A stretch of 64,000 bases of DNA from Gautieria morchelliformis (GCA_015179125.1 WHVA01000341.1:1-64000); one strand, 5' to 3'; shown: positions 11,568-23,481, counted from the stretch's first letter. Translations and numbers: made by a program. Notes: generated from the letters alone by a model not told the origin.

Positions 11568-12362
11568 CTCCCCCTCAAGCTTGATGTATCCCTAGACTCA
11601 CTAGGATACAGAGAGCTTGCATATTGACAGTGATTTTATGAATGGGTCAGGGGGGTGCTCATGGAAATGTACTTGGAGTCAGGATACACAGGAAACGGTG
11701 CCCTGGATAGGGCTCTCCATAATGCAAGACCCTGTGGCGGTCCTGAAGCTTATGGGTGCCTGGAATGAACGGTAAAGCCGTCAGGGCCTAGAGAAACATC
11801 CTTGGGTAGGTAAGTGAATAGTGAATGCCTTAGAAAATTCCAGGGTGCCGGTGAAAAGAGAAATCGAAGGGAATAAGGGTGTTGAATGAGTAAATGGTGA
11901 GCCCTGCATGGGGTGATGTTACTGGTGTCGTTTCACATGAAAATTGACATGGGAATCATGGAAACAGGGGTGGCATGCCCGGTGCAAGTCACAATCATAA
12001 TGCAGTGAAAGCTGCGCGGCCGGCGCGGCTTATGCGTCGAAAGAAAGGGTCTGGGAACCTCTTTGTGCGTCCCAGAGATGTATGCACACTCCTTGAAGTG
12101 TGTGTCGTCGTCCATGCTGTCCTGGAGCGAAATAGAGCGCGGGTGCGGTCATAAATGACGATGGAGTGGCGGTTGAGGTCTATGCGCCATCCAGAAGGTA
12201 TAAGGACCTCTTGATAGTCCCTAGCGATGAAGGATAGATGTGGAAAGGTTGAATCAGTGTTGTTGTTGGTCGTTGCACACGCAGTGTGCATCATAAGTGG
12301 TTGAAGACCGTCGTACGGTTTGTAAATCCGTGTGTCGTATAGAGAGAGAGCTCATGGTGAGA

Positions 12363-12379
12363 CCATGAGACTCTTAATC
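12363..12379 (-). promoter_or_regulatory. Half-tRNA primer-binding site (tRNA-Lys-CUU)
   Basis: Abutting the 5' LTR. The plus strand reads ccatgagactcttaatc, matching the anticodon arm of tRNA-Lys(CUU) (TGAGACTCTTAATC from memory). The element RNA would pair with the anticodon region, so the primer would be a tRNA cleaved near position 39/40, as in Drosophila copia. Confidence 0.65.
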
Positions 12380-12767
12380 TGTTATTTCGTTATTTCGTTG
12401 CCTGCCATGATGGGAAGGACCGGGAGGAGTCTGCACATTAACTCGAGTGCAGGAGATGTAGGGAAAAGAACTTGAGACTGATAGTGAGGACACTGTTAAC
12501 TCACTCAACTGGACTCAACAGTGTGAGTGAATGGGCTGAAACCAATGATTTGTTGTAGCTAAAGTCCTAGCTACTTATACAGTGGTGAACAGGGGTAAAC
12601 CCCTATGGAACATTGGATTAGGAGTGCATACATCACTAATGATGTCAATGATGATGCTGTGTGCCCCTAGGTGGATAATCCATTGATGATGGTGTATGCC
12701 CCTAGGAGGATAATCCATTGATGATGATGCATGCCCCTAGGAAATACCCCTCTAGAATCCAATAACA
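12380..12767 (-). repeat. 5' LTR of TRIM-like copy 1 (35-bp duplication)
   Basis: 388 bp, otherwise close to the other LTRs. The segment with ggataatccattgatgat and the following atgcccctag is duplicated. Confidence 0.9.
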
Positions 12768-14178
12768 GATTTGTCAACGAGTCGATCATTACGCCACTCA
12801 CAGAGGATGGGACGCTCAGGGTGGCTGCAGCGGGAGGAGGTGCAGCCAGAGGCATGATGCCCGATGGTGCCGCAATGCAAACAGTGGGCAGGCTTGCGGA
12901 TTTCCCGAAAGGAATTACCGGACCACATGTGGTCCTTGTCATATGGAGAGTAGCGCATAGAGTGCGAGGTAGCAGCAGGATCAGGAGCGGCAGTGTAACG
13001 AGAGGAGTGAGAATCCAGATAGGAAGAGGCCTGATGTGATATGGAATTCCATGCCCGCTCAAACATTGCAAAGTACATTGGATCATTCGGATCGACTAGG
13101 AAAGGCTTGTCAGTGAACTGCATGCATAGCATTCTGTCCAGAATGCGCGAGGCCGGTAGATGCGCGGTGAATGACGTGTCAGCCAACATGCGCACGTGAT
13201 GACAGTGCCATCCCTTCGCAAGAGCAGCATTGGCGATCTTGTCGACAACTGATAACCAATTCTGATATGCTTGCAGGAAGGTGGCTGTGTTGAGTGTGTC
13301 CTCAGGAGGAAAGAAGGAGTCGTCAAGCGATTGTTTCCCATCACCATTGCCAAAAGGCATCTTCTTGTAGCGCAAGTTGTCATTGCTACGAGTACGATCG
13401 AGAGCGGCTGTGGTGAGCATGGATAACAGAATGTAGATGCTATTAAAGGCCATTTGCATAATGGCAGCAGGCATTTTGACTACATCCATTTGCAGCTTGT
13501 TACCGACAGCAGCATGGATAGTGTGCAATGGAGGGAGAGTGTCAAAGTCACTGGGTCACAACTTAGCGTGGAGCATATTAGCCAGTGCAGTGAGATCCGA
13601 CGTGGAGGTGATAAGAGCCTGCAGATCAATAGCTTCGAGAGGATTGTCACCGGGAGGATCAGTATGGCCGTGAGGCAGGCTGGAGCCTTGCGGGGAGGTC
13701 GAATCCGTAGTGCCCACGAGCAGATGGGATGGAGCGGATGATGGTGAAGCGAGAGAGGGACCGGCAAGAACTTGCATGGAAGTACATGTGTTGGGAGGCA
13801 TAGGAACGGACAGTGTAATGGAAGGGTTGACGGCCGTCGCAGGTGTCACGAGCATAATAGAGGGAGTGACGACGCAACTGTTGAGGAAATCCACTAAACT
13901 GGGCAACTTGTCTTCGACATCATCGTCGGAAACGGGATCCCTGTTGCGAGGATTTGCCCTCTTTGCTCCTCTTACCAAGTTTAACTTACGTATCACAGCA
14001 TGCAGCTGATCAATCCAGACTATTGGAACACCCGGCAGTTTGGTCCAAATACCAAACCTTGCTTACCGTCGTTTCCCTTTTGGAGCAACTGTTGGACCTC
14101 CATCATCGGAGGCATCGCTTCACTGAGCAGTATGTATATAATGTACTCAATGCACCATTTAGAGCCTTTGTAGATCAC

Positions 14179-14647
14179 TGTCAGGGGACACCCTGTTTTC
14201 CATTTCCAGTTCCAGTTCCGACTCCATTTCCGACTCCGCTTCCAGTTCCGATCCCATCTCCGCTTCCGCTTTCGGAAATGACTCCGCTTCTGGGAGAACT
14301 TCCACCAGTTCTGTTTGCCTTGCCAGTTCCACTCCAATTTCCGACTTCCGCTCTCGGAACAGTGTCGGAAATCAAGCGACTCGCATAATAGGTGGCATCA
14401 AGGGTCGATCAAGGGTCAGGGAGATGCAGGGTTGATGGCGGGTGCGAAGTGTTGTCCCTGGCTGCGCAGCGTAGTATAATATGGGCTCGCTGACATTGGG
14501 GGTCCTTAGACTTTTCTCTTTGGATTTCCCCTTGTCAGGTGAGAATCCCCTCTCTTGTATACTCTGTTCATATATACAGACTTTGGATTTCCCCTTGTCA
14601 GTTGTGTGGTAGTTTGATCTCCACAACCAGCCAGGGTTGCCCTTACA
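14179..14647 (+). mobile_element. Solo gypsy LTR
   Basis: 469-bp LTR of the same family as 4658-5147, without internal sequence. It is flanked by the perfect 5-bp target duplication atcac (14174-14178 and 14648-14652). This is the expected product of LTR-LTR recombination after insertion. It lies within an exon of the gag-like gene. Confidence 0.93.
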
Positions 14648-14848
14648 ATCACCGTCCATTCGTGGTTTACACTTTCCAGGAGTCCAGGACGATGAAAATT
14701 GCTTCTTTGTCCTGAACCCTATGCACGGCGGGGAGTTACAATGTGAGTTGAGTATTGTCATACCCAACGTGCCGAACATTGGCCTGCATAGTTCTTGGAG
14801 ATATGGCTTGTCAGTTGTAAACCAAATGGCGAAGGGATAGCACGGAGG

Positions 14849-15525
14849 TCCTAATTCTGTACCAAGTCCAATGGCACCGGTCTGAAAGCCTCAGTGAGTG
14901 TATTTCTGTCGTTTTTCACTGTGTCCTCCCACATGCTCAGAATTTTCCTCATCCAACAGCGGGTCAGTGACCGGTGCGTTGGACCGCGAGGTGATTTCAT
15001 CGGTGTGGGGTGGGGAGCAAGGCGCAGGACGGAGTCGATAGACTCGTGAGAGGAGGCGACGGGTTGGGGGGCGGGTGGGAGAAGGGATTAGGTCGAGCAC
15101 TCTGGAAACTCGTGAGTGCACCATTGCACAACAAAGGTATGAATATTCACGCTGTATACATGGTCTCATGGTCCACTTGGTGGAGAGGAGTCTAGCTATT
15201 CTTTCTTTTCATTGATGTCCAGCCCCTTCATTTTGAGTTATTGGTCACATTTAGCCTTGCTCACATCCGTGCTCGTACCAGACTGACTTTTGCATTGAAT
15301 GGAAGTAATATAAGGGTGTCTATAATGAACAAAAAATTGCACTATTGTATACTCCAACCATTTCCAAGATCGGCTAAGTTGCATAAATCAAGCTTCTGTT
15401 CATGCAGGACATGCAAGGCGGCTTGCTGAGATTTTACATCGTCGGAATATAGTTCAGAGAAATGTGTGTTCGTCTCATAATGTCGTTGAATTTATTCGAT
15501 CTGCTTGTCGTCCAAATGTAGCATC
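14849..15525. other. Unassigned DNA between solo LTR and gypsy copy B
   Basis: No complete gene. An open segment at about 15382-15525 (+), beginning INQASVHAGHARRLAEIL, looks coding and runs straight into the LTR of copy B, so it may be another gene truncated by that element. The remainder shows nothing recognisable. Confidence 0.4.
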
Positions 15526-16027
15526 TGTAAGGGCAACCCTGGCTGGTTGTGGAGATCACACTACCACACAACTGACAAGGGGAAATCCAAAGTATGTATA
15601 AATGAACAGAGTATACAAGAGAGGGGATTCTCACCTGACAAGGGGAAATCCAAAGAGAAAAGTCTAAGGACCCCCAATGTCAGCGAGCCCGTATTATACT
15701 ACGCTGCGCAGCCAGGGACAACACTTGGCACCCGCCATCAACCCTGCATCTCCCTGACCACCCTGACCCTTGATCGACCCTTGATGCCACCTATTACGCG
15801 AGTCGCTTGATTTCCGACACTGTTCCGAGAGTGGAAGTCGGAAATTGGAGTGGAACTGGCGAGGCGAACAGAACTGGTGGAAGTTCTCCCAGAAGCGGAA
15901 TCATTTCCGAAAGCGGAGGTGGAGATGGAATCGGAACCGGAAGCTGAGTCGGAAATGGAATCGGAACCGGAAGCGGAGTCGGAAATGGAGTCGGAACTGG
16001 AAATGGAAAACAGGGTGTCCCCTGACA
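15526..16027 (-). repeat. LTR of gypsy copy B
   Basis: 502 bp, same length as and apparently identical to the 3' LTR of copy A. The outer flank is gcatc; no partner duplication is visible because the 5' end is missing. Confidence 0.92.
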
Positions 16028-19000
16028 TCACCCCCCCTCTAGCGTGCTGCGTCCCCGAAGCACGGGACACAAGGGATTGAAATTCCAGCGAGCAGATTCG
16101 GCGAGGGGCACCGGGGTGTGTCCTATAGAACTCACGGAGTTTGTCTGGAGCGGAAACATCTTGCTCCGGGATCCACGAATTCTCCTCATATCCATACCCT
16201 TCCCATTTCACGAGGAATTGGAGTCGTCCTCGCACAAACCGGCTGTCCAGGATCCGTTCCACCACATAGTGCTCTTCCCCATCTACAATTTCCGGCAGAG
16301 GTGGCGGACAAGCCTTCCGACCTGGAATCAGGTCCTCGAGCATAGGGAGTAACTTCACCACGTTGAAGACGGGGTGGAGGCGGGACATGGACATCGGAAG
16401 TCGGAGGCGGTATGCATTCCGTCCAACCCTCTGCGTCACTGTGAAGGGCCCAAGGTAGCGGTGGGCAAGCTTCTACGAAGGGCGTGTGGTGCGGATGTCA
16501 CTTGCATCTAGGTACACCTTGTCTCCAACTTGGTACTCTGGGGCAGGAACCCAGCGTTGGTTGTAGTACCTTGCCATGTCATCCTTGGCCTTCGCAAGGG
16601 CCGACTTGGCTTCCGAAAGGGTGGAGTCCATGCGGTCCCGGAACTCATTGACCGTCTCGAGTCAGGAGTCAGCCTGGCGTGGCTCGAAGCCCATCCGCGG
16701 GTGTCGTCCGGAGTCAAGCATGAAGGGAGTTTGTTGTGTGGCGGAATGGACATGGTTGTTGTATTGGAATTCTGCCAGTGGAAGTAACTCGTCCCAGTCA
16801 TCCTGCCTCTCATTGACAAAGAGGCGGAGATATTGCTCCAACTCCTGATTGACCCGTTCCGTCTGTCCGTCACCCTGCGGATGGTACGCCGTGGTGGTAG
16901 CCAGCCTTATGCCGAGCAGGCGGTAGATCTCCCGAGTCAGTTCCACGACAAACTGCGGACCTCGGTTGGAAACAACTTGTTTCGGGAGCCCATGCAACTT
17001 CCAGACATGTGCAAGGAACAGGCAGGCTGCTCCAAGGGCTGTGATCGTCGTGTGCGTTGGAATGAAATGGGACACCTTGCTCACCGAATCCACGACGTTC
17101 ATGATCGCGTCGTAGACATGAGACTCTGGGAGTTCAACAATGAAGTCGACACTGATGGTGTCCCAGCGGGATTCGGGAATCGGGAGCGGAACAAGTTCTC
17201 CGACGGGCGGATGTCGTTGCGCTTTGGTTTGGAGACAAAGGTCACACGTCTTTACGTACTGTCCGATGTAGCGGGATATCTGAGGCCACCAGTAATTCCG
17301 AGCCACTAACTCCAACGTCTTCCACCTGCCAGCATGCCCAGCGACCCATGTGTCATGGTGCTGGGACACGACGCGGCGGCGGAGGTCCGCCCCACCTGGA
17401 ACGTAGACCTTGCCTCTGAAGTGGAGAAGCCCATCACGTTCCGACCATTCTGCTGCCCGTACCGACCGCGAGTGCCCTTTCCGAAGTTCCTCCACTGCCT
17501 TCACCACCGACTCCTCCTTCTCTCCATTCCGGTACTGCCTCCGGATGTCCCAGAGCATTTCCACTTCCGCCCCAACTGCAGTCACTCCCTCTAGGGCACG
17601 GATTGCAAAGAGACTTGGGCGGAGCAGTGTCACATCCGCGTTGTCTCCACTTCCGCTTCCATGATCCGCACGGCGGGATAGGGCATCGGGCTTGCCCATG
17701 GTGCGGCCTGGGCGGTGGCGGAGCAGGAAGTCGAACCGGGACAGGTGTAGGGACCACCGTGCTTGTCGTCGGTTCAACTTCTTAGATGTGTGGAAATACT
17801 CGAGGTTCTTGTGGTCTGTCCAGATATCAAACGGGCATAGAGCACCCTCGAGGAAGTGTCGCCACTCCTCCAGCGCTCGGATGATTGCCAGCATCTCCTT
17901 GTCGTGGATCTCATAGTTCCGCTTGACCGGACTAAGGCTTTTAGAGAAGAAGGCAATCGGACGCCATCCCCCATCATCTTCCGATGACTGTTGTGACAAG
18001 ACCGCTCGGGTAGCTGTGTTGGAAGAGTCCGCCTCGACTCGATAAGGGCGAGAGTCATCGGGAAAGATCAGGACCGGGGCGGAAGTGATCAGCTCTTTGA
18101 GTTTGTCAAAGGAGGCCTGTTCCGGCTCTCCCCACTGCCATCCAACCTCCTTCTTGGTGAGGTTGAAGAGGGCACGAGCATGGCAGGAGAAGTCCTTGAT
18201 GAATCGTTGGTAGAAATTGACAAACCCAATGAAGGACTGGACCTCTTTCCTGTTCTGCGGCACAGGCCAATCCGACACACCGGAAACATTGACTGGGTCC
18301 ATTTCCACCTTCCCTTCCGACACAATCACCCCAAGATACTCTATCCGCATCCGCTCAAATTCGCAATTTTCCGGCTTGAGACACAGGTTGTATTCCCGGA
18401 GTCGTTCCAGTACTCTCCGCATGACTTCCCGATGTTCGGACATTGTTTTTGTGAAGATGAGGATGTCATCGAGGTAGACACAGACAACCCCTTCTGCTAT
18501 CATGTCACGGAAAATGTCATTCATCATCGTCTGGAATGTGGCGGGACTGTTGGTAAGGCCGAAGAACATGACCTGTGGCTCAAAGAGTCCTCGGTTGGTG
18601 CGGAATGTGGCCTTCCACTCGTCTCCCTCCCGGATCCGAACATTATTGAAGCCCCAGCGGACATCCAGCTTAGTGAAGTACCTTGCCCCGTGGAGTTGTG
18701 TGATCAGTTCGGAAATGAGTGGAATGGGGTACCGGTTCTTGATTGTGATCGCATTCAAGGCCCGGTAATCCTGCACAAGTCTGAGTGAGCCGTCCTTCTT
18801 TTTGATGAAGAACACCGGAGATGCCATGGGTGACTTGGAGGGGCGGATCCTCCCTGTACGGAGGTTTTCCGCAAGGAATGCATCGAGCTCTACCTGCTCC
18901 TTGGGTGACAGCGGGTAGACCTTGCAGTTGGTGGGCTTTGACCCAGGCTCCAACTCGATGGCATGGTCCCACAGCTTCCGTGGAGGCAGGGCATCAAACG

Positions 19001-19154
19001 ACTCCTTGGAAAAGACGTCCTCGAACTCCCGCAGGTACTCCGGAATTTCCGCTTCCACTCTATCATGGTTCTTGGAGGCTTCAGCAAGGCGTTGCGAAAT
19101 ATTTCCGGTGGCGTGGATGTGTTCCGCTTCTGGCGGAAGGTTCACATACAGCAA
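16028..19154 (-). pseudogene. Gypsy B Pol fragment: RT-RH-IN-chromodomain
   Basis: An 830-codon open stretch (19154-16662) runs without a break through RT (VYLDD at about 18475), RNase H with catalytic-type [10 protein letters not shown] and integrase zinc-binding and core regions. It ends at the same TGA as copy A. A TAG follows at about 16472-16474, then the chromodomain frame to 15738. The second integrase Asp is Asn (VSNRGPQF), as in copy A. There is no start codon or protease, so this is a fragment although most of it is undamaged. It is useful as the undamaged reference for reading lesions in copy A. Confidence 0.9.
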
Positions 19155-19206
19155 GTGTCAGGTGCTCCAGGAGACTGACTCCCCATAACTACATCGCACA
19201 GTGTAA

Positions 19207-19618
19207 TTATTTGTGCATGAGTCTAGTTTTAAAATTGGACATGGTAGTGAGGGTAGAAGAGTGGTCTTGCAAGTGGAAGCCCATGAATCAAGGAAGTATT
19301 TCTTCACATTTTTGCAAGTCCTTCAGAAAGGAGTTTGAGCTCCATGGCCCCTGCGATATAATGGCCCAGGAGTCAACGCCCAGAAGCAGCAGATGTGTCA
19401 TGCCACTGATTCTGCATCTGTGGCCTTGTAAGGAGTTGAGGCTGTGTTGCATCCAGATGGTTGAGGAACCAGCCACATTGAAGGGGGGAGCAGCTGCCAT
19501 TGGCAGTCATACAAGTGAAGAGGGGTGCATGTGTGGGAACTCCAGCATTAACTGCGAGGTGATGGTTGAACAACATCCACATGCACACCCCTCCCCAATC
19601 CACAACCTTGTATAGAGG
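19207..19618 (-). pseudogene. Tyrosine recombinase (phage-integrase-like) 3' fragment
   Basis: C-terminal part of a fungal tyrosine recombinase as found in Crypton- or DIRS-like elements. NHHLAVNAGVPTHAPLFT (from about 19608) is followed after a frameshift by GHRCRISGMTHLLLLGV (about 19430), the region of the H-X-X-R motif and the RxGG helix. Then come QGPWSS and a natural-looking end, FKTRLMHK, with a stop at 19207-19209. A TGA near 19288 also interrupts it. Identification rests on remembered agaricomycete relatives. The 5' part is absent. Confidence 0.6.
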
Positions 19619-20695
19619 TACAAGATCCAGCTGCACATATTCAAAACAATCAGGCTTGCCAGATACCACCCCAGTTGGCATCCTCAATTCACAGCTAACA
19701 TAGCCAACAGCAAGCCAGCAGTGGCGAGCAAAGTCAGGATGAGGATCGACAATGTGGACATCTACTTGGATGGACCAGGCTTCAAGGGCAACATTGGTGC
19801 AGCAGCAATCATCCCTCAGAATGGCGAGGCACTTCATTTCAAGCTTGGAAAGGAAACAAAACATACAGTATTTGAAGGCAAACTATTTGGCATTCTACTG
19901 GTGCTAGCGCTACTGGAGAGGCACCCCAAAGCCAAAACAGCGCTGATAACTCTAGACAACCAGGCTGCTATGCAGGCGCTGCAAAATAATCATCCTCAAC
20001 CAGCCCAATAAATTCTGGACAAGATCCACGCAGCCAACCAAAGACTAGTATGCAGGTGCTGACAGCTGCGCATCCACATAGAGTGGGTCCCTGGCCATGC
20101 AGGTGTTGAAGGCAATGAGCTCACCGATACACAGGTGAAGAGGGCCTCAGAAGGTGACACATCTGATGCTACTGCTACTGACCTCCCACAGCTCTTGCAG
20201 AAATGGCTGCTGGTGAGGGTCACGGCACTGAAGGCACATTGCAAGAAGCCACCCTGCGGCACTGGCCGAAAGCCTGGTCCCGCTCCCCTCAATTCCAAAG
20301 GCTGTCCAAAATTGACTCAATGATGCCCAACCGCAAGGTCTACAGGATTCTCAGTGCACTGCCACGCCGTGCCTCAAGTATCATAGTCCAGGTATGATCA
20401 GGTCACATATCCCTCAACCTGTTCCTCAAGAAAATAAAGGCGACAGACTCAGCACTGTGTAAACGGTGTCAGCAGCCCGAGACAGTTGTGCACTTCCTCA
20501 AACACTGCAACAGATTTGTGGACCATTACAAATGCTCAGGCACAAAGCCAGTAAGGCCAGCCACTCTGTGTCACACTTACTAGGAGACCCAAAGATCCTC
20601 CCTGCCACCCTTCAATACATCCAGGACACTGCCAGATTTGACCAGTATACTGATATTGCATCACACGAAGACAACCCAGCCTAAGCCCTCCTCTT
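19619..20695 (+). pseudogene. LINE (non-LTR retrotransposon) RNase H and 3' end
   Basis: Degenerate 3' end of a LINE pol ORF. The RNase H core is seen as YLDGPGFKGNIGAAAI (about 19770), a Glu in FEGKLFGILLVLALLE, the Asp in TLDNQAAMQAL (about 19955), and IEWVPGHAGVEGNELTD (about 20080). Downstream is the Cys/His tail typical of fungal LINEs: GHISLNLFLKK, then CKRCQQPETVVHFLKHC (about 20460). Several stops (for example near 20009) and frame changes make it non-functional. RT and endonuclease parts are missing. Confidence 0.75.
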
Positions 20696-20881
20696 ATGAA
20701 TCCGCTGAGCAACACTCATACTGACCCAGCTCTCGCAGTAACCCTAACACTCCAACCTTGGCTCTCATTTACTGCTGAACACGTTCCATGAGAGATTGGC
20801 CTCTTGTGCCTCCCCGGCCAATTTTGTTGTATACACCCCAGTCCCTCTGCTATTGCTCTAACTCTTACCCTGCCCCTGACC

Positions 20882-21857
20882 TCTGTCATGACTCATTGAT
20901 TTCTTGTATCCAACTATCCCCATTTTCCCTTTCATCACTCCACCTCTATGTTTGCTCCATTTGCTCTTTGCCAAATTCGCCAAATGACCATTCGCTACTC
21001 ACATCATTCACAAGTAGGCACACCATCGAACACGATTGACATACTCTACTCAGCGTGATGGTTCATCACTGGCCCTGCCACCCTCCCAATTCAACCCCCT
21101 TTGGGTGTTCTTATGGCTGGAATGCATTCGCCGGACGTCCTACCCGTATATCATGTGGGATCAACCCAGCAGACCAAGAGTCCATGCAGGGTAACATGTA
21201 TGCAGGTCTCAAGGCATGTTTTCTTACATAGGTACCTTTGTCCTCTCTCCCACCCATTGTTTCATGTTTGCACTCCTCCTTCCCTCCATTGTATATGTGT
21301 TTCATCTATTTGTATCCTGACTGCGCACCCCTATCCAACCCTGACTCATGATGGCCTCTTTTCTATTCGCTGATATCATATGAGCATTTGGTATAATTAG
21401 TTTACATTCACATGTATATTCTGTAGTTCAATTATCATACGTCTATCTTGTGCAAAAACTTGACCTCACTGTGACTATCGTCTTGAGCCCTCTTCTATAA
21501 ACTACTACCTTAGACCAGGGGAGGACTTGAACACCACTGGTGAGTTTCCATACATCCACCTTCACTACTTTAGTCTTCATACCATTGTCGGTGCTGTCGG
21601 TGAAGGGCTCCGAAGGAGCACCTTCACCGGCGAAAGGATTGTTACTACTAGACGACCTTTCCATGAGACCTTGTACATTACATCGTCAAGCACAGGCTAT
21701 TTCACTGCGACTGTAGATAGGGCGAGCTCCATTCGGGCAGCCCTCTTACCTTCTAAAACATTTATTGGCTTAGCCTTATTTGCTGAACTACACACTTCAT
21801 TGCACAAGCCGTTCAGGCATTCGCTGTGTTCACTAATACACAATATTAATGCCTAAA
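20882..21857. repeat. ~1-kb direct repeat, copy 1
   Basis: Diverged but collinear with 23482-24466, from a shared ctgtcatgac to aatattaa.gcctaaaa. Shared stretches include gacgtcctacccgta and ctgaCTCATGATGGCCTCTT. It has no coding motif. It could be LTRs of an old element or a dispersed repeat. Confidence 0.75.
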
Positions 21858-23481
21858 ATCCAACCTCCCCCTACCGAACCATACCATATCATGTATATGC
21901 ACCCACAGATGCACCGGAGATTCGAGGAGTTTTGACCGTCACTGGGGGACCAGTGACAGGCTCCCTCTGTCAAGAGGCAAAGACCCTGAGATGCAACCAT
22001 CTCCAAATGTAAAGAAGAGCGCAGCAGGTTTAGAATCGCGTCTCCAGCCCCATCCAGGGCCAGGTGCATCTCCGGATACACAATTTCACTCCTATCTCTG
22101 AATCACACACTTAGACACATTATTTTACTCAGTACACTCATAGATACAGTGCACCATAAGCGCCTGGAGCTTCCAGCACTATACTTGATACTCTGTCTCT
22201 GTCTCTCTCTCTCTCGCCACTCGTCATTGAGGGTCTGGCCACGAGACTAATGTGATCCGTGTCTTGGTATCGAAGCGGAGGTGACGCGATGTTGTGCACC
22301 CTGGTGGGAATTTAAACATGGCGGTAAGGAAGAGAAGGCAAAGTGAAAGTGGGAGAAACAGGAAGGGTGGAATGGAGACATTGCATGAGTTGCATGCATG
22401 GGGATATTGACAGTAGAGAGGGCAAGAAGGAAGGGGAGGAAGAGGGCAGGGAAAGGGAGCGCAGAAATGAAATAGCGAACTGGAAAGATGACTCACCACC
22501 TCTCCAATGTCCCTGAGATGTAGAGATGGTGTGATATTGGGCACCCTGATGGCGGGTGGGTAAAACAAAGAGGATAGAGTAAGGGAAAGGGATGACAGAA
22601 ATGGCAACGGCCAAATCAATGCACGGCTTGACGATGTGATAATTACTGTAGGATACAATACATATGCCAATGCTATCATCTGTATTCGCAACAAGTGTTT
22701 TTTTGTTATTATCATTTGTTTTGTCCGCAGGCTAGGCCTATGATGGACACTACATGCATGATACCTAACAAACAAGGTATGGTCTATCTCCGCTTGGTTC
22801 TTTTGTTCTGTAGCGTGTGGTCTGGCTTTGTAAGTGCTCGGCTGCAAAGCAGACATGCACAACATGGGCATCAATATCCAAGGGGCCAAGGGTCCATTGT
22901 TGATGATATCGATTGGGGCCGGTTGAGAGCGAGTGAGTGATGCTGGTGTTTTTGGTAATATAAGGATGATCATGCCTCCGAAACGCCAATACTCCCCTTA
23001 GCACCCCTTTAAAGCCAAACAGTCTAACCCATAAACTGCATAGTAATTGACCTTTTATTTGGGAATGTAATACCCATGTGTACTTCAGTTTGTAACCCTC
23101 AGCTGCGACACCACCTTGACACCTTTCCCGCACCGCAACGAGTGGCAGCAGCTGCAGTCTACTGCTGATGTTTCAGCCCAGCCTCCAGCTGTCGGTGTGA
23201 CAAATCATGATAGTATGGGTTACCTGGTACTCAAATGCATCAGTTGGATGGATTAGATAATTCGAGTAGGTGTTATCATGTTCCTAAAGGGTCGGTTCTG
23301 AATTGGAAGGGATAGTTGAGTATACCACCATTCATATTTGGGGCAGGCAATCAGATGTTATCGGCAATCGGTGTGGTGGAAATTTTTCAGAGTGTCTAGG
23401 GTGTTATCTCTGGAGGGGCCAGGATTGAATGCTCAGCCTTAGCTTATACACTCAACCCCCAGGGCAGGCTTACCACGAAGC
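21858..23481. other. Spacer between direct repeats, no gene
   Basis: Contains a (tctg/tc)n microsatellite at about 22190-22216. A 249-codon minus-strand frame (22224-22973) is low-complexity Pro/Ser/Leu sequence without a family match and was not accepted as a gene. Confidence 0.5.

Larger units (their letters stand above)
11215..12767 (-). mobile_element. Non-autonomous LTR element (TRIM-like), copy 1
   Basis: 1553 bp: LTR 11215-11567 (353 bp), internal 812 bp, LTR 12380-12767 (388 bp). In element orientation LTRs begin TGTTATTGG and end AATAACA. Target duplication gattt at 11210-11214 and 12768-12772. The polypurine tract (gagggggag) abuts 11567, so the element reads on the minus strand. 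The PBS is at 12363-12379. No protein-coding capacity: the longest frames are 60 and 99 codons with no motif. The 388-bp LTR carries a 35-bp internal duplication. Inserted in the gag-like gene. It must depend on a helper, presumably Ty1/copia-like given its half-tRNA primer site. Confidence 0.88.
10905..14848 (-). pseudogene. Intron-containing CCHC gag-like gene, TE-disrupted
   Basis: Minus-strand coding remnant. Pieces, 5' to 3': about 14848-14764, 14718-14648 continuing at 14178-14067 after a solo LTR, then 14019-12768 continuing at 11209-10905 after a second element. Inferred GT-AG introns are 14763-14719 and 14066-14020. The protein has a CCHC knuckle, CLHCGTIGHHASGC, followed by a Cys/His-rich stretch and a segment ending THTFIPKN, where gypsy copy A cuts it off. 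One TGA (about 13556) interrupts it. I recall this layout from agaricomycete retroelement-like ORFs but cannot assign the class. Removing the 11215-12767 insertion and one gattt restores the frame. Confidence 0.65.
15526..19156 (-). mobile_element. Ty3/gypsy chromovirus copy B, 5'-truncated
   Basis: Inverted relative to copy A. It keeps the 3' LTR (15526-16027), chromodomain, integrase, RNase H and RT, and ends at 19156, where similarity to copy A (about 7284) stops. Gag, protease and 5' LTR are absent. From 15526 to about 17311 it mirrors copy A 9119-10904 without an indel. Confidence 0.92.

Noticed and set aside
22224-22973. 249-codon open frame on the minus strand
   Set aside because: Pro/Ser/Leu-rich low-complexity composition, no domain and no splice context; lies in the spacer between diverged repeats.
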